Positions 1 through 9,451 of a stretch of DNA of 64,000 nucleotides are shown here, one piece after another. Where the stretch lies: assembly GCF_000218565.1 (NCBI RefSeq), contig NC_015684.1:2232001-2296000 (forward strand), in the 5' to 3' direction. A model generated the notes under the pieces. That model saw only the letters and a list, made by a program, of their open reading frames with translations, did not search any database and was not told the DNA's origin. Both the position numbers and the translations under genes were made by a program. Source of the DNA: Afipia carboxidovorans OM5 (GTDB lineage: Bacteria; Pseudomonadota; Alphaproteobacteria; Rhizobiales; Xanthobacteraceae). The first letter of the stretch is position 1, and each line of letters begins with the position of its first letter.

Positions 1-1295
1 TCGAGGACACCGACCGCGAGCGCTCCACCGACGCGGCGATCAAGGCCATTCTCGATGGCCTGAACTGGCTCGGCATCGAATGGGACGGCGAGGTGATCTA
101 TCAGTTCAGCCGCGCGGCGCGTCACCGCGAGGTGGCCGAGCAGCTTCTGGCCGAGGGCAAGGCCTATCGCTGTTACGCGACGCCCGAAGAGCTGACGAAA
201 ATGCGCGAGGCGGCACGGGCCGAGGGCCGCGCCGTGCGCTATGACGGCCGCTGGCGCGATCGCGATCCCTCCGAGGCGCCGGCCGACGTCAAGCCGGTGA
301 TCCGCCTCAAGGCGCCGCAGACCGGCGAGACCGTGATCGAGGATCAGGTGCAGGGTCGCGTGGTCTGGCAGAACGAGAACCTTGACGACCTCGTGTTGCT
401 GCGCTCCGACGGCACGCCGACCTACATGCTCGCCGTAGTGGTGGATGATCATGACATGGGCGTGACCCATGTCATCCGGGGCGACGATCACCTGATCAAT
501 GCCGCGCGCCAGAAGCATATCTACGATGCGCTGGGGTGGACCGTCCCGACCATGGCGCATATCCCCCTGATCCACGGGCCGGACGGTTCGAAGCTTTCTA
601 AACGTCACGGTGCGCTTGGCGTCGAGGCCTACCGCACCATGGGATACCTCCCGGCAGCGCTGCGCAACTATCTGGTGCGGCTCGGCTGGAGCCACGGCGA
701 TCAGGAAATATTTTCCACTTCCGAGATGATCGAGGCGTTCGAGCTCTCCGGCATCGGCCGCTCCGCCGCGCGGTTCGATTTCGCCAAGCTCGAAAACCTG
801 AACGGCCATTACATGCGCGCGTCGGGCGACGCCGAACTCGTGAAGGCCTTCGAGGACATCCTTCAGTTCCTGCCGCAAGGCCCTGCTCTGCAAGCGAAAC
901 TCAACGACACCACGCGCGCGCAACTGCTGCAGGCCATGCCAGGCCTGAAAGAACGCGCCAAGACGCTGCTTGAGCTCATCGACAGCGCTGCCTACATCTT
1001 TGCTGACCGGCCGCTTGCCTTGGATGCGAAAGCGAGCGCCGTTCTGACGCCGCAGGTGCGTGCGTTGCTGGGCGAGCTTCGCAGCAGCCTCGCCAACGTC
1101 ACCGATTGGAACGCCGCGAATACCGAGGCCGCCATGCGCGCCTATGCAGAGAAGAACAACCTGAAACTCGGTGCGGTCGCACAGCCGCTGCGTGCGGCGC
1201 TGACTGGACGCACGACCTCGCCCGGTATTTTTGACGTTCTGGCGGTTCTGGGGCGCGACGATGCGCTGGCACGGCTGCAAGATCAGGCGGCATGA
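1..1295 (+). CDS. gltX: Glutamate--tRNA ligase, 5' end outside window
   Basis: Class I aminoacyl-tRNA synthetase that charges tRNA-Glu with glutamate in the cytoplasm. The frame is open from base 3, where the conserved EDTDRERST segment is read, so the gene starts upstream of the window and a GTG at base 93 is internal. The class I signature KLSKRHG lies near base 590-605, followed by the helical anticodon-binding half. The C-terminus is intact (stop at 1293-1295). The next gene, gltA, is co-oriented after 136 bp, probably with its own promoter. Alphaproteobacteria often carry two GluRS paralogues, and the missing N-terminus prevents deciding which one this is. Confidence 0.95.
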   Translation, partial: EDTDRERSTDAAIKAILDGLNWLGIEWDGEVIYQFSRAARHREVAEQLLAEGKAYRCYATPEELTKMREAARAEGRAVRYDGRWRDRDPSEAPADVKPVIRLKAPQTGETVIEDQVQGRVVWQNENLDDLVLLRSDGTPTYMLAVVVDDHDMGVTHVIRGDDHLINAARQKHIYDALGWTVPTMAHIPLIHGPDGSKLSKRHGALGVEAYRTMGYLPAALRNYLVRLGWSHGDQEIFSTSEMIEAFELSGIGRSAARFDFAKLENLNGHYMRASGDAELVKAFEDILQFLPQGPALQAKLNDTTRAQLLQAMPGLKERAKTLLELIDSAAYIFADRPLALDAKASAVLTPQVRALLGELRSSLANVTDWNAANTEAAMRAYAEKNNLKLGAVAQPLRAALTGRTTSPGIFDVLAVLGRDDALARLQDQAA

Positions 1296-1431
1296 CCCTA
1301 CCAAGGCCTAGGGCCGCCATCTTGCAGTGCACATAGCAATACGTTACCCCTTTCGCCGAGCTTTTCGAGGGTTCCGCCGGGCTTCGTCCGCCCCCTCGTT
1401 TAATGCCAAGAAAAACATCGGGGGATCCACG

Positions 1432-2736
1432 ATGGATGTAAAATCCAACGAGAAAACAGCGACGCTCACCATCGACGAGAAAAGCGTCAACTTACCTGTC
1501 CTCGCCGGCACCGTCGGGCCGGATGTCATCGACATCAGCAAGCTCTACGCCCAGACCGGAATGTTCACTTACGATCCGGGCTTCACCTCCACGGCGAGCT
1601 GTCAGTCGAAGATCACCTACATCGACGGCGACGCCGGCATTCTCCAGTATCGCGGCTATCCAATTGAACAACTCGCCGAACACGGCGACTTCCTCGAGAC
1701 CTGCTACCTTCTTCTGTACGGCGAACTGCCGACCCAGGCGCAGAAGGACGATTTCGACAAGCGCGTGACTCGTCACACCATGGTGCACGAGCAGATGGCG
1801 CGCTTCTTCCAGGCTTTCCGCCGCGACGCGCACCCGATGGCCGTGATGGTCGCTTCCGTGGGTGCCCTCGCCGCGTTCTATCACGACTCGACCGACATCA
1901 ACGATCCGCACCAGCGCATGGTCGCCTCGATGCGCATGGTCGCCAAGGTGCCGACGCTCGCCGCGATGGCCTACAAGTATTCGATCGGCCAGCCGTTCGT
2001 TTATCCGCAGAACCGGCTGCACTTCGCCGAGAACTTCCTGCACATGTGCTTCGCGGTGCCGTGCGAGGAATACAAGGTCAACCCGGTTCTCGCCGACGCA
2101 CTCGACAAGATATTCATCCTGCACGCCGACCACGAGCAGAATGCCTCGACCTCGACCGTGCGCATCGCAGGCTCCTCAGGCGCCAACCCGTTCGCCTGCA
2201 TCGCGGCAGGCATCGCCTGCCTGTGGGGCCCCGCGCATGGCGGCGCCAACGAGGCCGCACTCGCGATGCTGGCCGAGATCGGCACCGTCGACAAGATTCC
2301 GGAATTCATCGCCAAGGTGAAGGACAAGAACTCCAACGTCCGCCTGATGGGCTTCGGCCACCGCGTCTACAAGAACTACGATCCGCGCGCCAAACTGATG
2401 CAGAAGGCCGCGCACCAGGTTCTTCAGGAGATGGGCCACGGCGACGACCCGCTCCTGCACGTCGCGATGGAGCTCGAGAAGATCGCGCTGAACGATCCGT
2501 ATTTCATCGAGCGCAAGCTTTATCCGAACGTCGATTTCTATTCGGGCATCACGCTGAAGGCGATGGGCTTCCCGACCTCGATGTTCACCGTGCTGTTCGC
2601 TGTCGCCCGCACCGTCGGCTGGATAAGCCAGTGGAGCGAGATGATCGAGGATCCGCAGCAGAAGATCGGCCGCCCGCGCCAGCTCTTCAACGGCGCGACC
2701 AAGCGCGATTACGTGCCGCTCGACAAGCGCAAGTAA
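1432..2736 (+). CDS. gltA: Citrate synthase (type II, 434 aa)
   Basis: Condenses acetyl-CoA and oxaloacetate to citrate, the entry step of the TCA cycle. The 434-aa length matches the hexameric type II enzymes of Gram-negative bacteria. The catalytic segments are visible: an N-terminal beta domain, HADHEQNAST, then GPAHGGANEAAL and GFGHRVYKNYDPRA with the active-site histidines. The ATG at 1432 was chosen although the frame stays open upstream to 1327: it has a GGGGGA Shine-Dalgarno sequence and MDVKSNEKTATL is a normal N-terminus. It is followed by a strong hairpin terminator at 2756-2786. Confidence 0.96.
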   Translation: MDVKSNEKTATLTIDEKSVNLPVLAGTVGPDVIDISKLYAQTGMFTYDPGFTSTASCQSKITYIDGDAGILQYRGYPIEQLAEHGDFLETCYLLLYGELPTQAQKDDFDKRVTRHTMVHEQMARFFQAFRRDAHPMAVMVASVGALAAFYHDSTDINDPHQRMVASMRMVAKVPTLAAMAYKYSIGQPFVYPQNRLHFAENFLHMCFAVPCEEYKVNPVLADALDKIFILHADHEQNASTSTVRIAGSSGANPFACIAAGIACLWGPAHGGANEAALAMLAEIGTVDKIPEFIAKVKDKNSNVRLMGFGHRVYKNYDPRAKLMQKAAHQVLQEMGHGDDPLLHVAMELEKIALNDPYFIERKLYPNVDFYSGITLKAMGFPTSMFTVLFAVARTVGWISQWSEMIEDPQQKIGRPRQLFNGATKRDYVPLDKRK

Positions 2737-2755
2737 TCGTCAGACATCAGAACGC

Positions 2756-2790
2756 AAAATGGCCGGAGAAAATCTCTGGCCATTTTTATT
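2756..2790 (+). terminator. Rho-independent terminator of gltA
   Basis: A 14-bp stem (2756-2769 with 2773-2786, one G-U pair) closes an AAA loop and runs directly into a T-rich tract (CATTTTTATTT). It lies 20 bp after the gltA stop. Confidence 0.85.
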
Positions 2791-2840
2791 TAGAGATTTT
2801 GCCTTGTGCCTAGGGGTACCCGTAGCGATCGGATGCCGCT

Positions 2841-2987
2841 TAGAGCGTTTTAGGTTTACTCGGAACCGTCATGCGCGGGCTTGACCCGCGCATCCATCTA
2901 AAAAGAAAAATCTCCTTAAGAAGATGAATTGCCGGGTCAAGCCCGGCAAGGACAGATCTCGTTTCCATTAAGAACGAAAACGCTCTA
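2841..2987. repeat. Palindromic repeat element with 11-bp terminal inverted repeats
   Basis: The ends TAGAGCGTTTT (2841-2851) and AAAACGCTCTA (2977-2987) are exact inverted repeats. Inside are two related hairpins, GCGCGGGCTTGACCCGCGC (2873-2891) and GCCGGGTCAAGCCCGGC (2931-2947), each the approximate reverse complement of the other. Elements with the GGCTTGACCCG core and AGAGCGTTTT ends are familiar from intergenic regions of Bradyrhizobiaceae genomes (from memory). It has no coding capacity, so it resembles a REP/MITE-type non-autonomous repeat. Its right end overlaps the stop codon of the chemoreceptor gene. Confidence 0.75.
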
Positions 2988-4676
2988 GGCCGCGCGGACT
3001 GAGTTCAGGAACTTGTCCACTTCGAGCTTGAGACGCTGGCTGTCTTGCGCGAGCTCGCGTGCAGCCGACAGCACCTGCGACGATGCCGTCCCCGTCTCTA
3101 CCGCGCCGCGTTGCAGATGGCCAATATTCGAGGTCACCTGCTGTGCACCTTCCGCGGCATGCTGCACGTTACGGGCAACTTCATGCGTGGTCGCGCCCTG
3201 CTCCTCGATGGCCGATGCGATTGCCGCCGAGATTTCAGACAGCCGTTCGATCGAACTGCTGATCTCGTTGATCGCTGCAACGGACTCGTGGGTGGCGCCC
3301 TGAATGTCATTGATCTGCCGCCCGATCTCGCCGGTCGCCTTCGCGGTCTGCTCGGCCAGCGCCTTGACCTCCGAGGCCACCACGGAGAATCCACGGCCGG
3401 CGTCGCCAGCACGCGCCGCTTCGATCGTCGCATTGAGCGCCAGAAGATTGGTCTGACCCGCAATGTTGTTGATCATCTCGACGATGTCGCCGATCCGGGC
3501 TGCTGCGCTCGACAGCATGCTGACGCGCTGCGTTGCCGAATGAGCCTGCTCGACGGCGGCACTCGTCATGCTGGCAGAGTCTTGCATCTGCCGGCCGATC
3601 TCCTGCACCGACGAAGTCATTTCCTCCGTCGCGGTAGCAACCGAACTGACACTGGATGAGGCCTCGTTCGATCCGGTGGCGACGCGCGAGGCGAACTCCT
3701 GCGCGCCATCGGCAGTGGAAGCAAGCGTCGTGGCAGAGGCTTCGAGTTCGGTCGCGGACGAAGCCACGGCCGCAACGATCTCGCCGATTGCGGACTCGAA
3801 CGCATCCGCAACCCGTGCCATGTCCGCACGCCGCTCGGCACTCGACCGGCGCTGGGTTGCCTCGACTTCCGTGCGGCTGAAGCGGATGACGGTCTGCACC
3901 GTCTGCAGATTGCGGAGTGCTTCGCCGATCTCGTCATCGCGCTTGATTTCGATCCGGTTGTCGAATTTGTCCTGAACCAGATTCCGCAGCACGTCATTCA
4001 AATGCTGCATCGGCCCCTGAATGGCGCGAACCGTCTGGCGGCCGACAATGGCGCTGGCCAGCATACCGACACCGGCGAGCCCGGCCATCACCAATCCCGA
4101 CATGCCGTGACCGATGACGCTCCAGACGCCGAGGACGCCCAGCACGATCATCTGAATGGCAATCATCGTGGTGAGCCGCGCCGTCAGCGTGCGCGTGAAG
4201 ATCGAAAAGCGGTCAAAGACGGAGCGCTTGCGGATCACGCCGGCATCGATGCGATAGCGATGCGGCTTCTTCTCGCGGATCGCGGCATAAGCCTCCTCGG
4301 CCTGCGCGCGCTGGTCAGCCGGAAGTCTGGTCCGCACCGATGCGTAACCGACGAGCTGTCCATTTTCGTGAACGGGCGACGCCGTGGCGAGCACCCAATA
4401 GAATCCACCGTTCTTGCGGCGGTTCTTGATCGCGCCGAGCCAGGGCTTTCCTGCCTTCAGCGTGTCCCAGAGATTTTCAAACGCCTCTTCCGGCATATCC
4501 GGATGGCGAACGATATTGTGCGGCTTCCCAAGCAATTCTTCCGACGTGTACTCAGCCGCGTCGATGAAATCCGCATTGACGTAAGTGAGTTTTCCCTTGA
4601 GATCCGTCTTTGAGACAATCAGCGTTTCATCGGTGACGGGATATTCGTCTGTCGTCACCGGAAAGTTCTTCCGCAT
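2985..4676 (-). CDS. Aer-like PAS-HAMP methyl-accepting chemotaxis protein
   Basis: Membrane chemoreceptor that would control CheA/CheW signalling. In order: a PAS domain (about residues 15-115, with the Aer-type stretch HPDMPEEAFENLW and KNRRKNGGFYW), a linker, two adjacent hydrophobic segments (about 168-186 and 193-212), a HAMP region (213-265) and a long cytoplasmic signalling coiled coil with the invariant hairpin tip around NNIAGQTNLLALNATIEAA. There is no periplasmic sensing domain, so the stimulus is probably internal (redox or oxygen through a PAS-bound flavin, by analogy with Aer). The start has a GAGGG-type ribosome site. No che genes are adjacent. The TAG stop is made of the last bases of the 2841-2987 repeat. 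Confidence 0.9.
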   Translation of the reverse strand: MRKNFPVTTDEYPVTDETLIVSKTDLKGKLTYVNADFIDAAEYTSEELLGKPHNIVRHPDMPEEAFENLWDTLKAGKPWLGAIKNRRKNGGFYWVLATASPVHENGQLVGYASVRTRLPADQRAQAEEAYAAIREKKPHRYRIDAGVIRKRSVFDRFSIFTRTLTARLTTMIAIQMIVLGVLGVWSVIGHGMSGLVMAGLAGVGMLASAIVGRQTVRAIQGPMQHLNDVLRNLVQDKFDNRIEIKRDDEIGEALRNLQTVQTVIRFSRTEVEATQRRSSAERRADMARVADAFESAIGEIVAAVASSATELEASATTLASTADGAQEFASRVATGSNEASSSVSSVATATEEMTSSVQEIGRQMQDSASMTSAAVEQAHSATQRVSMLSSAAARIGDIVEMINNIAGQTNLLALNATIEAARAGDAGRGFSVVASEVKALAEQTAKATGEIGRQINDIQGATHESVAAINEISSSIERLSEISAAIASAIEEQGATTHEVARNVQHAAEGAQQVTSNIGHLQRGAVETGTASSQVLSAARELAQDSQRLKLEVDKFLNSVRAA

Positions 4677-4972
4677 TCCCAGCCCTCATAAAGTCTCGCA
4701 CAGAATCACATGTATGATGACGCGTGCGACCTTCCTCAGCATTTGTCGTGATATATTTTATGTATTTATTTTTGCTTAACCAACTTTGGTTGGCGCGCGT
4801 TCGATCGCGCGCACGCGCACTGTAATCAGTTTGTGCTTTGATTGTTTGAGCTCGATCAGAAAATATATCGTACGGAATGAATGATGCGTGCATTTACCAC
4901 ATCAGCGCAATCAGTTCAGGTGAAATTCAACCGTTTCCGGTAGATGATTGCGATTTCTTGTCGTGGAAACGC

Positions 4973-6157
4973 TTATCTGTGCGGTTTGCGCTTACCGAGC
5001 ACGTCGATCACCACATCGGCAGCGATCTCGCTCGGTGAGCACGCGCCGGTATCCATGATCTTGTCGAGCTTTGCAAAAGCCTCAAGCTGGCGCTTTCGCG
5101 CAGCCGTGTCACTCAGAATATCCCGCAGCACCGGTACAAGATTCGCGGCGGTACACTCTTCCTGATGGAATTCAGGCACGACGTTCTCGCCGATCACGAG
5201 ATTCGCGAGAATGATCGACGGCACGCGCACCACGCGCCGCGCCACCCAGGCTTCGATCGCCGTGCCACGATAAAGCGTGACCATTGGCACGCCGGCGAGC
5301 GCGAGTTCGAGCGTGACGGTGCCAGACTTCGCAAGTGCTGCACGCGCGCTGCGGAACGCCGCGCGCTTTTCCGCCTCGCCGGTAACGATGCGCGGCGCGA
5401 CCGGCCATTGCGCGGCCGCCTCGCGCACCATGTCCGCGAGATGCGGAAGGGTCGGCAGCACCGCGTCCACCACAACGCCCCGCTCCTTCAGCGCGGCCAG
5501 CGTTTCGCCGAACACCGCCATGTGGTTGCGGATTTCGCCGCGACGGCTGCCCGGCAGCAGCACCAGCACGGGTGGCGGCGACTGTCGTCGCTCAGTCTCC
5601 TGCGCATCGGGGCACAGCGTCGCAAGCCGCTCGATCAGCGGATGGCCGACATAGGTACAGGCAGGCCCGCCGAGCTTGCGATGCTCCTCCGGCTCGAACG
5701 GCAGCAGTGCCAGAACATGATCGACGTAACGTGCCATCGCCTTGGCGCGGCCGGGACGCCACGCCCAGACCGACGGCGAAACGTAATCGACAATCGGGAT
5801 CGACGGGTCCGCCTTGCGCACGCGCTTTGCGACGCGATGGGTAAAATCGGGACTGTCGATGATGACAAGAATGTCGGGCCGCGCCTGCAGCACCGCCGCA
5901 GTCGCCTCGCGAATGCGCCGCAACAGCATCGGCAACTGCCGCGCAACGGCGGAAAGTCCGACGATCGCAAGATCACCGATCGGAAACAGCGTGGCGAGGC
6001 CTTCGCCTTCCATCTCGCGACCGCCAATGCCAACGAACTGCGCGTCAGCACCGAACCGCTGCCGCAACTCCGCCATCAGTGCCGCGCCGAGATGATCGCC
6101 CGAAGATTCCGTGGCGATCAGGAAGAACTTGCGCGGCGTCCCGGTTGCCTGCGCCAT
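4973..6157 (-). CDS. lpxB: Lipid-A-disaccharide synthase
   Basis: GT19 glycosyltransferase that joins 2,3-diacylglucosamine-1-phosphate (lipid X) to UDP-2,3-diacylglucosamine to form the tetra-acyl disaccharide of lipid A, on the inner face of the inner membrane. The N-terminal TESSGDHLGA segment, the GIGGREMEGEG stretch and the YVSPSVWAWRPGR motif are all present, and 394 aa is a normal length. It is the last gene of the lpxD-fabZ-lpxA-lpxI-lpxB run and starts 2 bp after lpxI, so translation is probably coupled. About 300 bp of AT-richer non-coding DNA follows before the chemoreceptor gene. Confidence 0.96.
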   Translation of the reverse strand: MAQATGTPRKFFLIATESSGDHLGAALMAELRQRFGADAQFVGIGGREMEGEGLATLFPIGDLAIVGLSAVARQLPMLLRRIREATAAVLQARPDILVIIDSPDFTHRVAKRVRKADPSIPIVDYVSPSVWAWRPGRAKAMARYVDHVLALLPFEPEEHRKLGGPACTYVGHPLIERLATLCPDAQETERRQSPPPVLVLLPGSRRGEIRNHMAVFGETLAALKERGVVVDAVLPTLPHLADMVREAAAQWPVAPRIVTGEAEKRAAFRSARAALAKSGTVTLELALAGVPMVTLYRGTAIEAWVARRVVRVPSIILANLVIGENVVPEFHQEECTAANLVPVLRDILSDTAARKRQLEAFAKLDKIMDTGACSPSEIAADVVIDVLGKRKPHR

Positions 6158-6159
6158 CG

Positions 6160-7014
6160 TCAGGAATCCAGCCCGACGATGAAGAGCCCGGCGGCATCCG
6201 CGGCCGCCACCATCGCCTGCGGCTCGGCGACGACGGAATGCCCGGCCGCCACCGCCATACCGGCAAGCCCAGCATCAATGAGGCCCTTGACGGTGACGGG
6301 CCCGAGCGCGGGCAGATCGAGCCGCAGATCCTGCCCCTGCTTCGGTGCCTTGACGAGCACACCGCGGCCGGGCTTGGCACGTAGCCGTCCGCTCGCGCGC
6401 AATTCCTTGATCCGCGCAAGCAACGCATCCGTGCCCGCAATATCCTCGATGCTGACGACATGGCCGTCGATGACGACGGCAGCCTGGCCGACATCGAACG
6501 GGCTGATGGCCTGGAGCAGTGCACGGCCGGTCACCGCATCGGCAAGGCTCGCGGCATCAGGTTGCGTGCTGGTGAGGCAACCAACCGGCATCAGAAGGTC
6601 GGGTGCAAGCTCACGCACGCCGAGCACGCGAAAGCCGCCCTGCTCGAATACCCGCGCAGTTGCGGACAGAAGATGGTCATCGCCGCCGCGCAGGCCCCGC
6701 AGAATGCGCGGGATCAGCCGCACCGCCGTCCAATCGAACCGCAGATCGCGCAATGCCGGCCGCACCAGCGTGCCGATAAACGTAATGTCGGAGCAGCCTT
6801 CATCGCGCAGCGCGCTCATGATGCTGCCGAACTGACCGACCGAATACCAATGGTGGCGATAGTTTGCGATGCGCTGGGGGTCGCAGTATCCCTTGAGACC
6901 GATCAGCACCGGCACACGGCCGCGCGCGCGGAGGCTATCCGCCAGCGCGAAGGGAAGCGTGCCCCCTCCTGCAATCAATCCGACCGGCTTGGCATTGTCG
7001 GTTTGATCGGTCAT
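6160..7014 (-). CDS. lpxI: UDP-2,3-diacylglucosamine pyrophosphatase LpxI
   Basis: Hydrolyses UDP-2,3-diacylglucosamine to lipid X and UMP. It is the alphaproteobacterial replacement for LpxH and has the DUF1009/LpxI fold. The protein (284 aa) begins GLIAGGGTLPFALADSLR, the typical N-terminal nucleotide-binding-like segment, and contains the family stretch DEGCSDITFIGTLVRP. Its place between lpxA and lpxB supplies the step between those two enzymes, and no lpxH is seen nearby. It lies 12 bp after lpxA. Confidence 0.93.
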   Translation of the reverse strand: MTDQTDNAKPVGLIAGGGTLPFALADSLRARGRVPVLIGLKGYCDPQRIANYRHHWYSVGQFGSIMSALRDEGCSDITFIGTLVRPALRDLRFDWTAVRLIPRILRGLRGGDDHLLSATARVFEQGGFRVLGVRELAPDLLMPVGCLTSTQPDAASLADAVTGRALLQAISPFDVGQAAVVIDGHVVSIEDIAGTDALLARIKELRASGRLRAKPGRGVLVKAPKQGQDLRLDLPALGPVTVKGLIDAGLAGMAVAAGHSVVAEPQAMVAAADAAGLFIVGLDS

Positions 7015-7026
7015 CGCGATGTCCGA

Positions 7027-7830
7027 TCACGACTGCTCGGCGTGAGCCATGGGAATAGACAGCGAGCGGTGCCGATCAGCCGCGATGAAGTCGAGGATAT
7101 CGGCAATTGCAGGATCGCTCTCGCGCTCGCCCTGCAGCGCGGCGAGCCGCTCGGCAAAAACACCGGAGCCGAAGAACAGCTTCTGATAGAAGCCGCGCAC
7201 GGCTTTCATCCGCGCATGAGTGAAGCCGCGCCGCTTCATGCCGACGACGTTCAGGCCTTCGAGATGCGCACGCTGGCCGTTGGCGATGGCATAGGGGATG
7301 ATGTCGTAGGTGACGCCGGACATGCCGCCGATCATCACCTGCGAGCCGATGCGCGCGAACTGATGCACCGCGGACAACCCGCCGATAAACACGAAATCTC
7401 CGACAATGCAGTGGCCGCCGAGCGTCGCGGACGTCGCGAAAATCACGTCGTTGCCGACATGGCAGTCGTGACCAACATGGGAGTTGTTCATGAAGAAGCC
7501 GCGGTCGCCCACGGTGGTGACGCCACCGCCGGAGACGGTGCCGAGATTCATCGTCACGCCTTCACGGATCGTGCAGTTATTGCCGATCACAAGCTTCGTC
7601 GGCTCGCCCTTGTAACCGGTCGACTGCGGCGCGGTGCCAAGCGAAACGAACGGATAAACCGTGCAGCTTTCGCCGATCGTCGTCGCACCCGCGACATGCA
7701 CGTGCGAGATCAGCGTTGTGCCCGCGCCGATCACGACATGCGGGCCCACCGTGCAGAACGGGCCGATGGTGACGTCAGCGGCGAGAACGGCGCCGGATTC
7801 GACGCGTGCGGAAGGATCGATCTTCGCCAT
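7027..7830 (-). CDS. lpxA: Acyl-ACP--UDP-N-acetylglucosamine O-acyltransferase
   Basis: First enzyme of lipid A synthesis, transferring a 3-hydroxyacyl chain from ACP to UDP-GlcNAc. It is a left-handed beta-helix built of hexapeptide repeats (for example VTIGPFCTVGPHVVIG near the N-terminus), with the catalytic-histidine region NSHVGHDCHVGNDV and a C-terminal helical domain that starts around MKRRGFTHARMKAV. The length of 267 aa fits the trimeric enzyme. It is 3 bp from fabZ in the same operon. Confidence 0.97.
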   Translation of the reverse strand: MAKIDPSARVESGAVLAADVTIGPFCTVGPHVVIGAGTTLISHVHVAGATTIGESCTVYPFVSLGTAPQSTGYKGEPTKLVIGNNCTIREGVTMNLGTVSGGGVTTVGDRGFFMNNSHVGHDCHVGNDVIFATSATLGGHCIVGDFVFIGGLSAVHQFARIGSQVMIGGMSGVTYDIIPYAIANGQRAHLEGLNVVGMKRRGFTHARMKAVRGFYQKLFFGSGVFAERLAALQGERESDPAIADILDFIAADRHRSLSIPMAHAEQS

Positions 7831-7833
7831 CGC

Positions 7834-8292
7834 TCAATCCGCCAGCATGGCGCCGACGTCGGCTTCGGCGACGGTCACGCCGTTCACCTTGGCGTCGCCG
7901 TGAAACCACCACATCGCGCGCTTCCGGTTGATGAGCCGGAGGTGATACTCGATCACGTCGCCCGGTCCCGCCGGCTTGCGAAACTTGCAATTGTCGATGG
8001 TGAGGAAATAAACCGCCGTCGGCCGCTCGGTCTCGGTCGACAGCATGCCGATGACGCCCGCGGTCTGCGCCATGCCCTCGATCATCAGCACGCCGGGATA
8101 GATCGGCCGGTTCGGAAAGTGCCCTTGGAAGCACGGCTCGTTCACCGTGACGTTCTTGACGCCGATCCCGGAGAAATCAGTCCGGATATCCACCACCCGG
8201 TCGATCAGGAGAAAGGGATAGCGGTGCGGCAGGGTTTTCATGATGGTGGCGATATCCACCGTCTCCAAGCGTATCGGCGCTTGAGCTTCCAT
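7834..8292 (-). CDS. fabZ: 3-hydroxyacyl-[ACP] dehydratase FabZ
   Basis: Hotdog-fold dehydratase of type II fatty acid synthesis, converting 3-hydroxyacyl-ACP to trans-2-enoyl-ACP. It competes with LpxA and LpxD for the same hydroxyacyl-ACP, which explains its place between lpxD and lpxA. The HRYPFLLIDRV segment and the catalytic helix motif CFQGHFPNRPIYPGVLMIEG, with active-site His and Glu, are present. 152 aa; the start lies 5 bp after the lpxD stop. Confidence 0.97.
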   Translation of the reverse strand: MEAQAPIRLETVDIATIMKTLPHRYPFLLIDRVVDIRTDFSGIGVKNVTVNEPCFQGHFPNRPIYPGVLMIEGMAQTAGVIGMLSTETERPTAVYFLTIDNCKFRKPAGPGDVIEYHLRLINRKRAMWWFHGDAKVNGVTVAEADVGAMLAD

Positions 8293-8297
8293 TGTTG

Positions 8298-9377
8298 TTA
8301 TCCTTCTTCACTCGCACGCGGCGGTTTCGACTTGCCGCCGTTGAGGCCCTCGCGGCCGAGCCGCTCGACCTCGAACAACTCGCGAAAGAACTGCTTGATC
8401 GGCTTGGCGGGCGAGCCGCCCCATTTGACGTTCGCGGGCACCTCGCCGACGACGCTCGAGCGCGCGGCAAGCATCGAGCCGGCCCCGATGGTGGCATGAT
8501 CGGAGACGCCAACGCGCGCGCCGAGCACCGCGCCGTCGCCGAGCGTCGATGAGCCCGCCACGCCGCTCTGGCTGACGATGATGCAGCGCCGCCCGATCAC
8601 GACGTTATGGCCGATCTGCACCAGATTATCGATCTTGGTGCCCTCGCCGATCACGGTATCGCGCAACGCGCCGCGATCGACGGTGGTCCCCGCGCCGATC
8701 TCGACATCGTTCTGGATCAGGACGCGGCCATGCTGAGGCACCTTCCGGTGGCCCTTCGGCCCGGAGACGAAGCCATAACCGTCCTGCCCGATCCGGCAGC
8801 CGGGATGAATGATGACGTCGTTGCCGATGTAACAATGCAGGATCGAGCACCCCGGCCCGATGCTGCAGTTCCGGCCGATCTTGACGCCCGCACCGATCAC
8901 TGCGCCTGCACCGATCACAGTGCCCGTGCCGATCTCCACATCGGGGCCGATCACGGCGAGCGGATCAATCACCACGCCATCTTCGAGCAAGGCATCGGGG
9001 TGGACGATGGCACTCTCCGCGATGCCTTCGTTACCGAAGGTCGAGGCAGGCCGCAGCGTATCCGCATAGAGCGCGCGGGCGACTTCGACGAAGGCCTCGT
9101 AAGGACGCGCAACGCGCAGCACGGCAATGCGCGGAGGCACCTCTGCCTGCAGGCTCGCACTCACAAAGCACGCGCCGGCGTGCGAATGATGCAGTTCGTC
9201 ACCGTATTTGCGCTTGTCGAAGAACGCGAGGTCCTTCGGCCCGGCCCGATCGAGCGTCGCCGTCGCGCTGACGACCTGGGAAGCCCGTGTGGGATCGGCA
9301 AGCTCCGCACCGGTGAGGGCTGCGACCTCGCCGAGGGTCATCGGGGTCGGTTGTTTGAAAAAGCCCGGCTGCGTCAT
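8298..9377 (-). CDS. lpxD: UDP-3-O-(3-hydroxyacyl)glucosamine N-acyltransferase
   Basis: Third committed step of lipid A synthesis, N-acylation of UDP-3-O-acylglucosamine. An N-terminal uridine-binding domain (about 1-105) precedes a hexapeptide beta-helix (about 110-300) with the catalytic-histidine loop VQIGHNVVIG, and a C-terminal helix (FFRELFEVERLG) ends the protein. 359 aa is a little longer than the E. coli enzyme, as usual in Rhizobiales. It is separated from bamA by 140 bp holding a terminator-like hairpin, so the lpx genes may have partly independent transcription. Confidence 0.96.
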   Translation of the reverse strand: MTQPGFFKQPTPMTLGEVAALTGAELADPTRASQVVSATATLDRAGPKDLAFFDKRKYGDELHHSHAGACFVSASLQAEVPPRIAVLRVARPYEAFVEVARALYADTLRPASTFGNEGIAESAIVHPDALLEDGVVIDPLAVIGPDVEIGTGTVIGAGAVIGAGVKIGRNCSIGPGCSILHCYIGNDVIIHPGCRIGQDGYGFVSGPKGHRKVPQHGRVLIQNDVEIGAGTTVDRGALRDTVIGEGTKIDNLVQIGHNVVIGRRCIIVSQSGVAGSSTLGDGAVLGARVGVSDHATIGAGSMLAARSSVVGEVPANVKWGGSPAKPIKQFFRELFEVERLGREGLNGGKSKPPRASEEG

Positions 9378-9451
9378 GCCGCCTGCCGCCTTGAGGGTGA
9401 ATTATCCTGAAATGTCATAATGAGCGCAGTCCGGGCCAGATCGGCCATAAA

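Noticed and set aside
4677..4972. Possible small gene or riboswitch in the AT-rich gap between lpxB and the chemoreceptor
   Set aside because: Only a 5-bp stem (CCAAC/GTTGG) and AT-rich tracts are visible; no frame with a ribosome site and no known riboswitch core.
5165..8499. Two long overlapping plus-strand ORFs (556 and 679 aa)
   Set aside because: Antisense to lpxB, lpxI, lpxA and fabZ; no family features.
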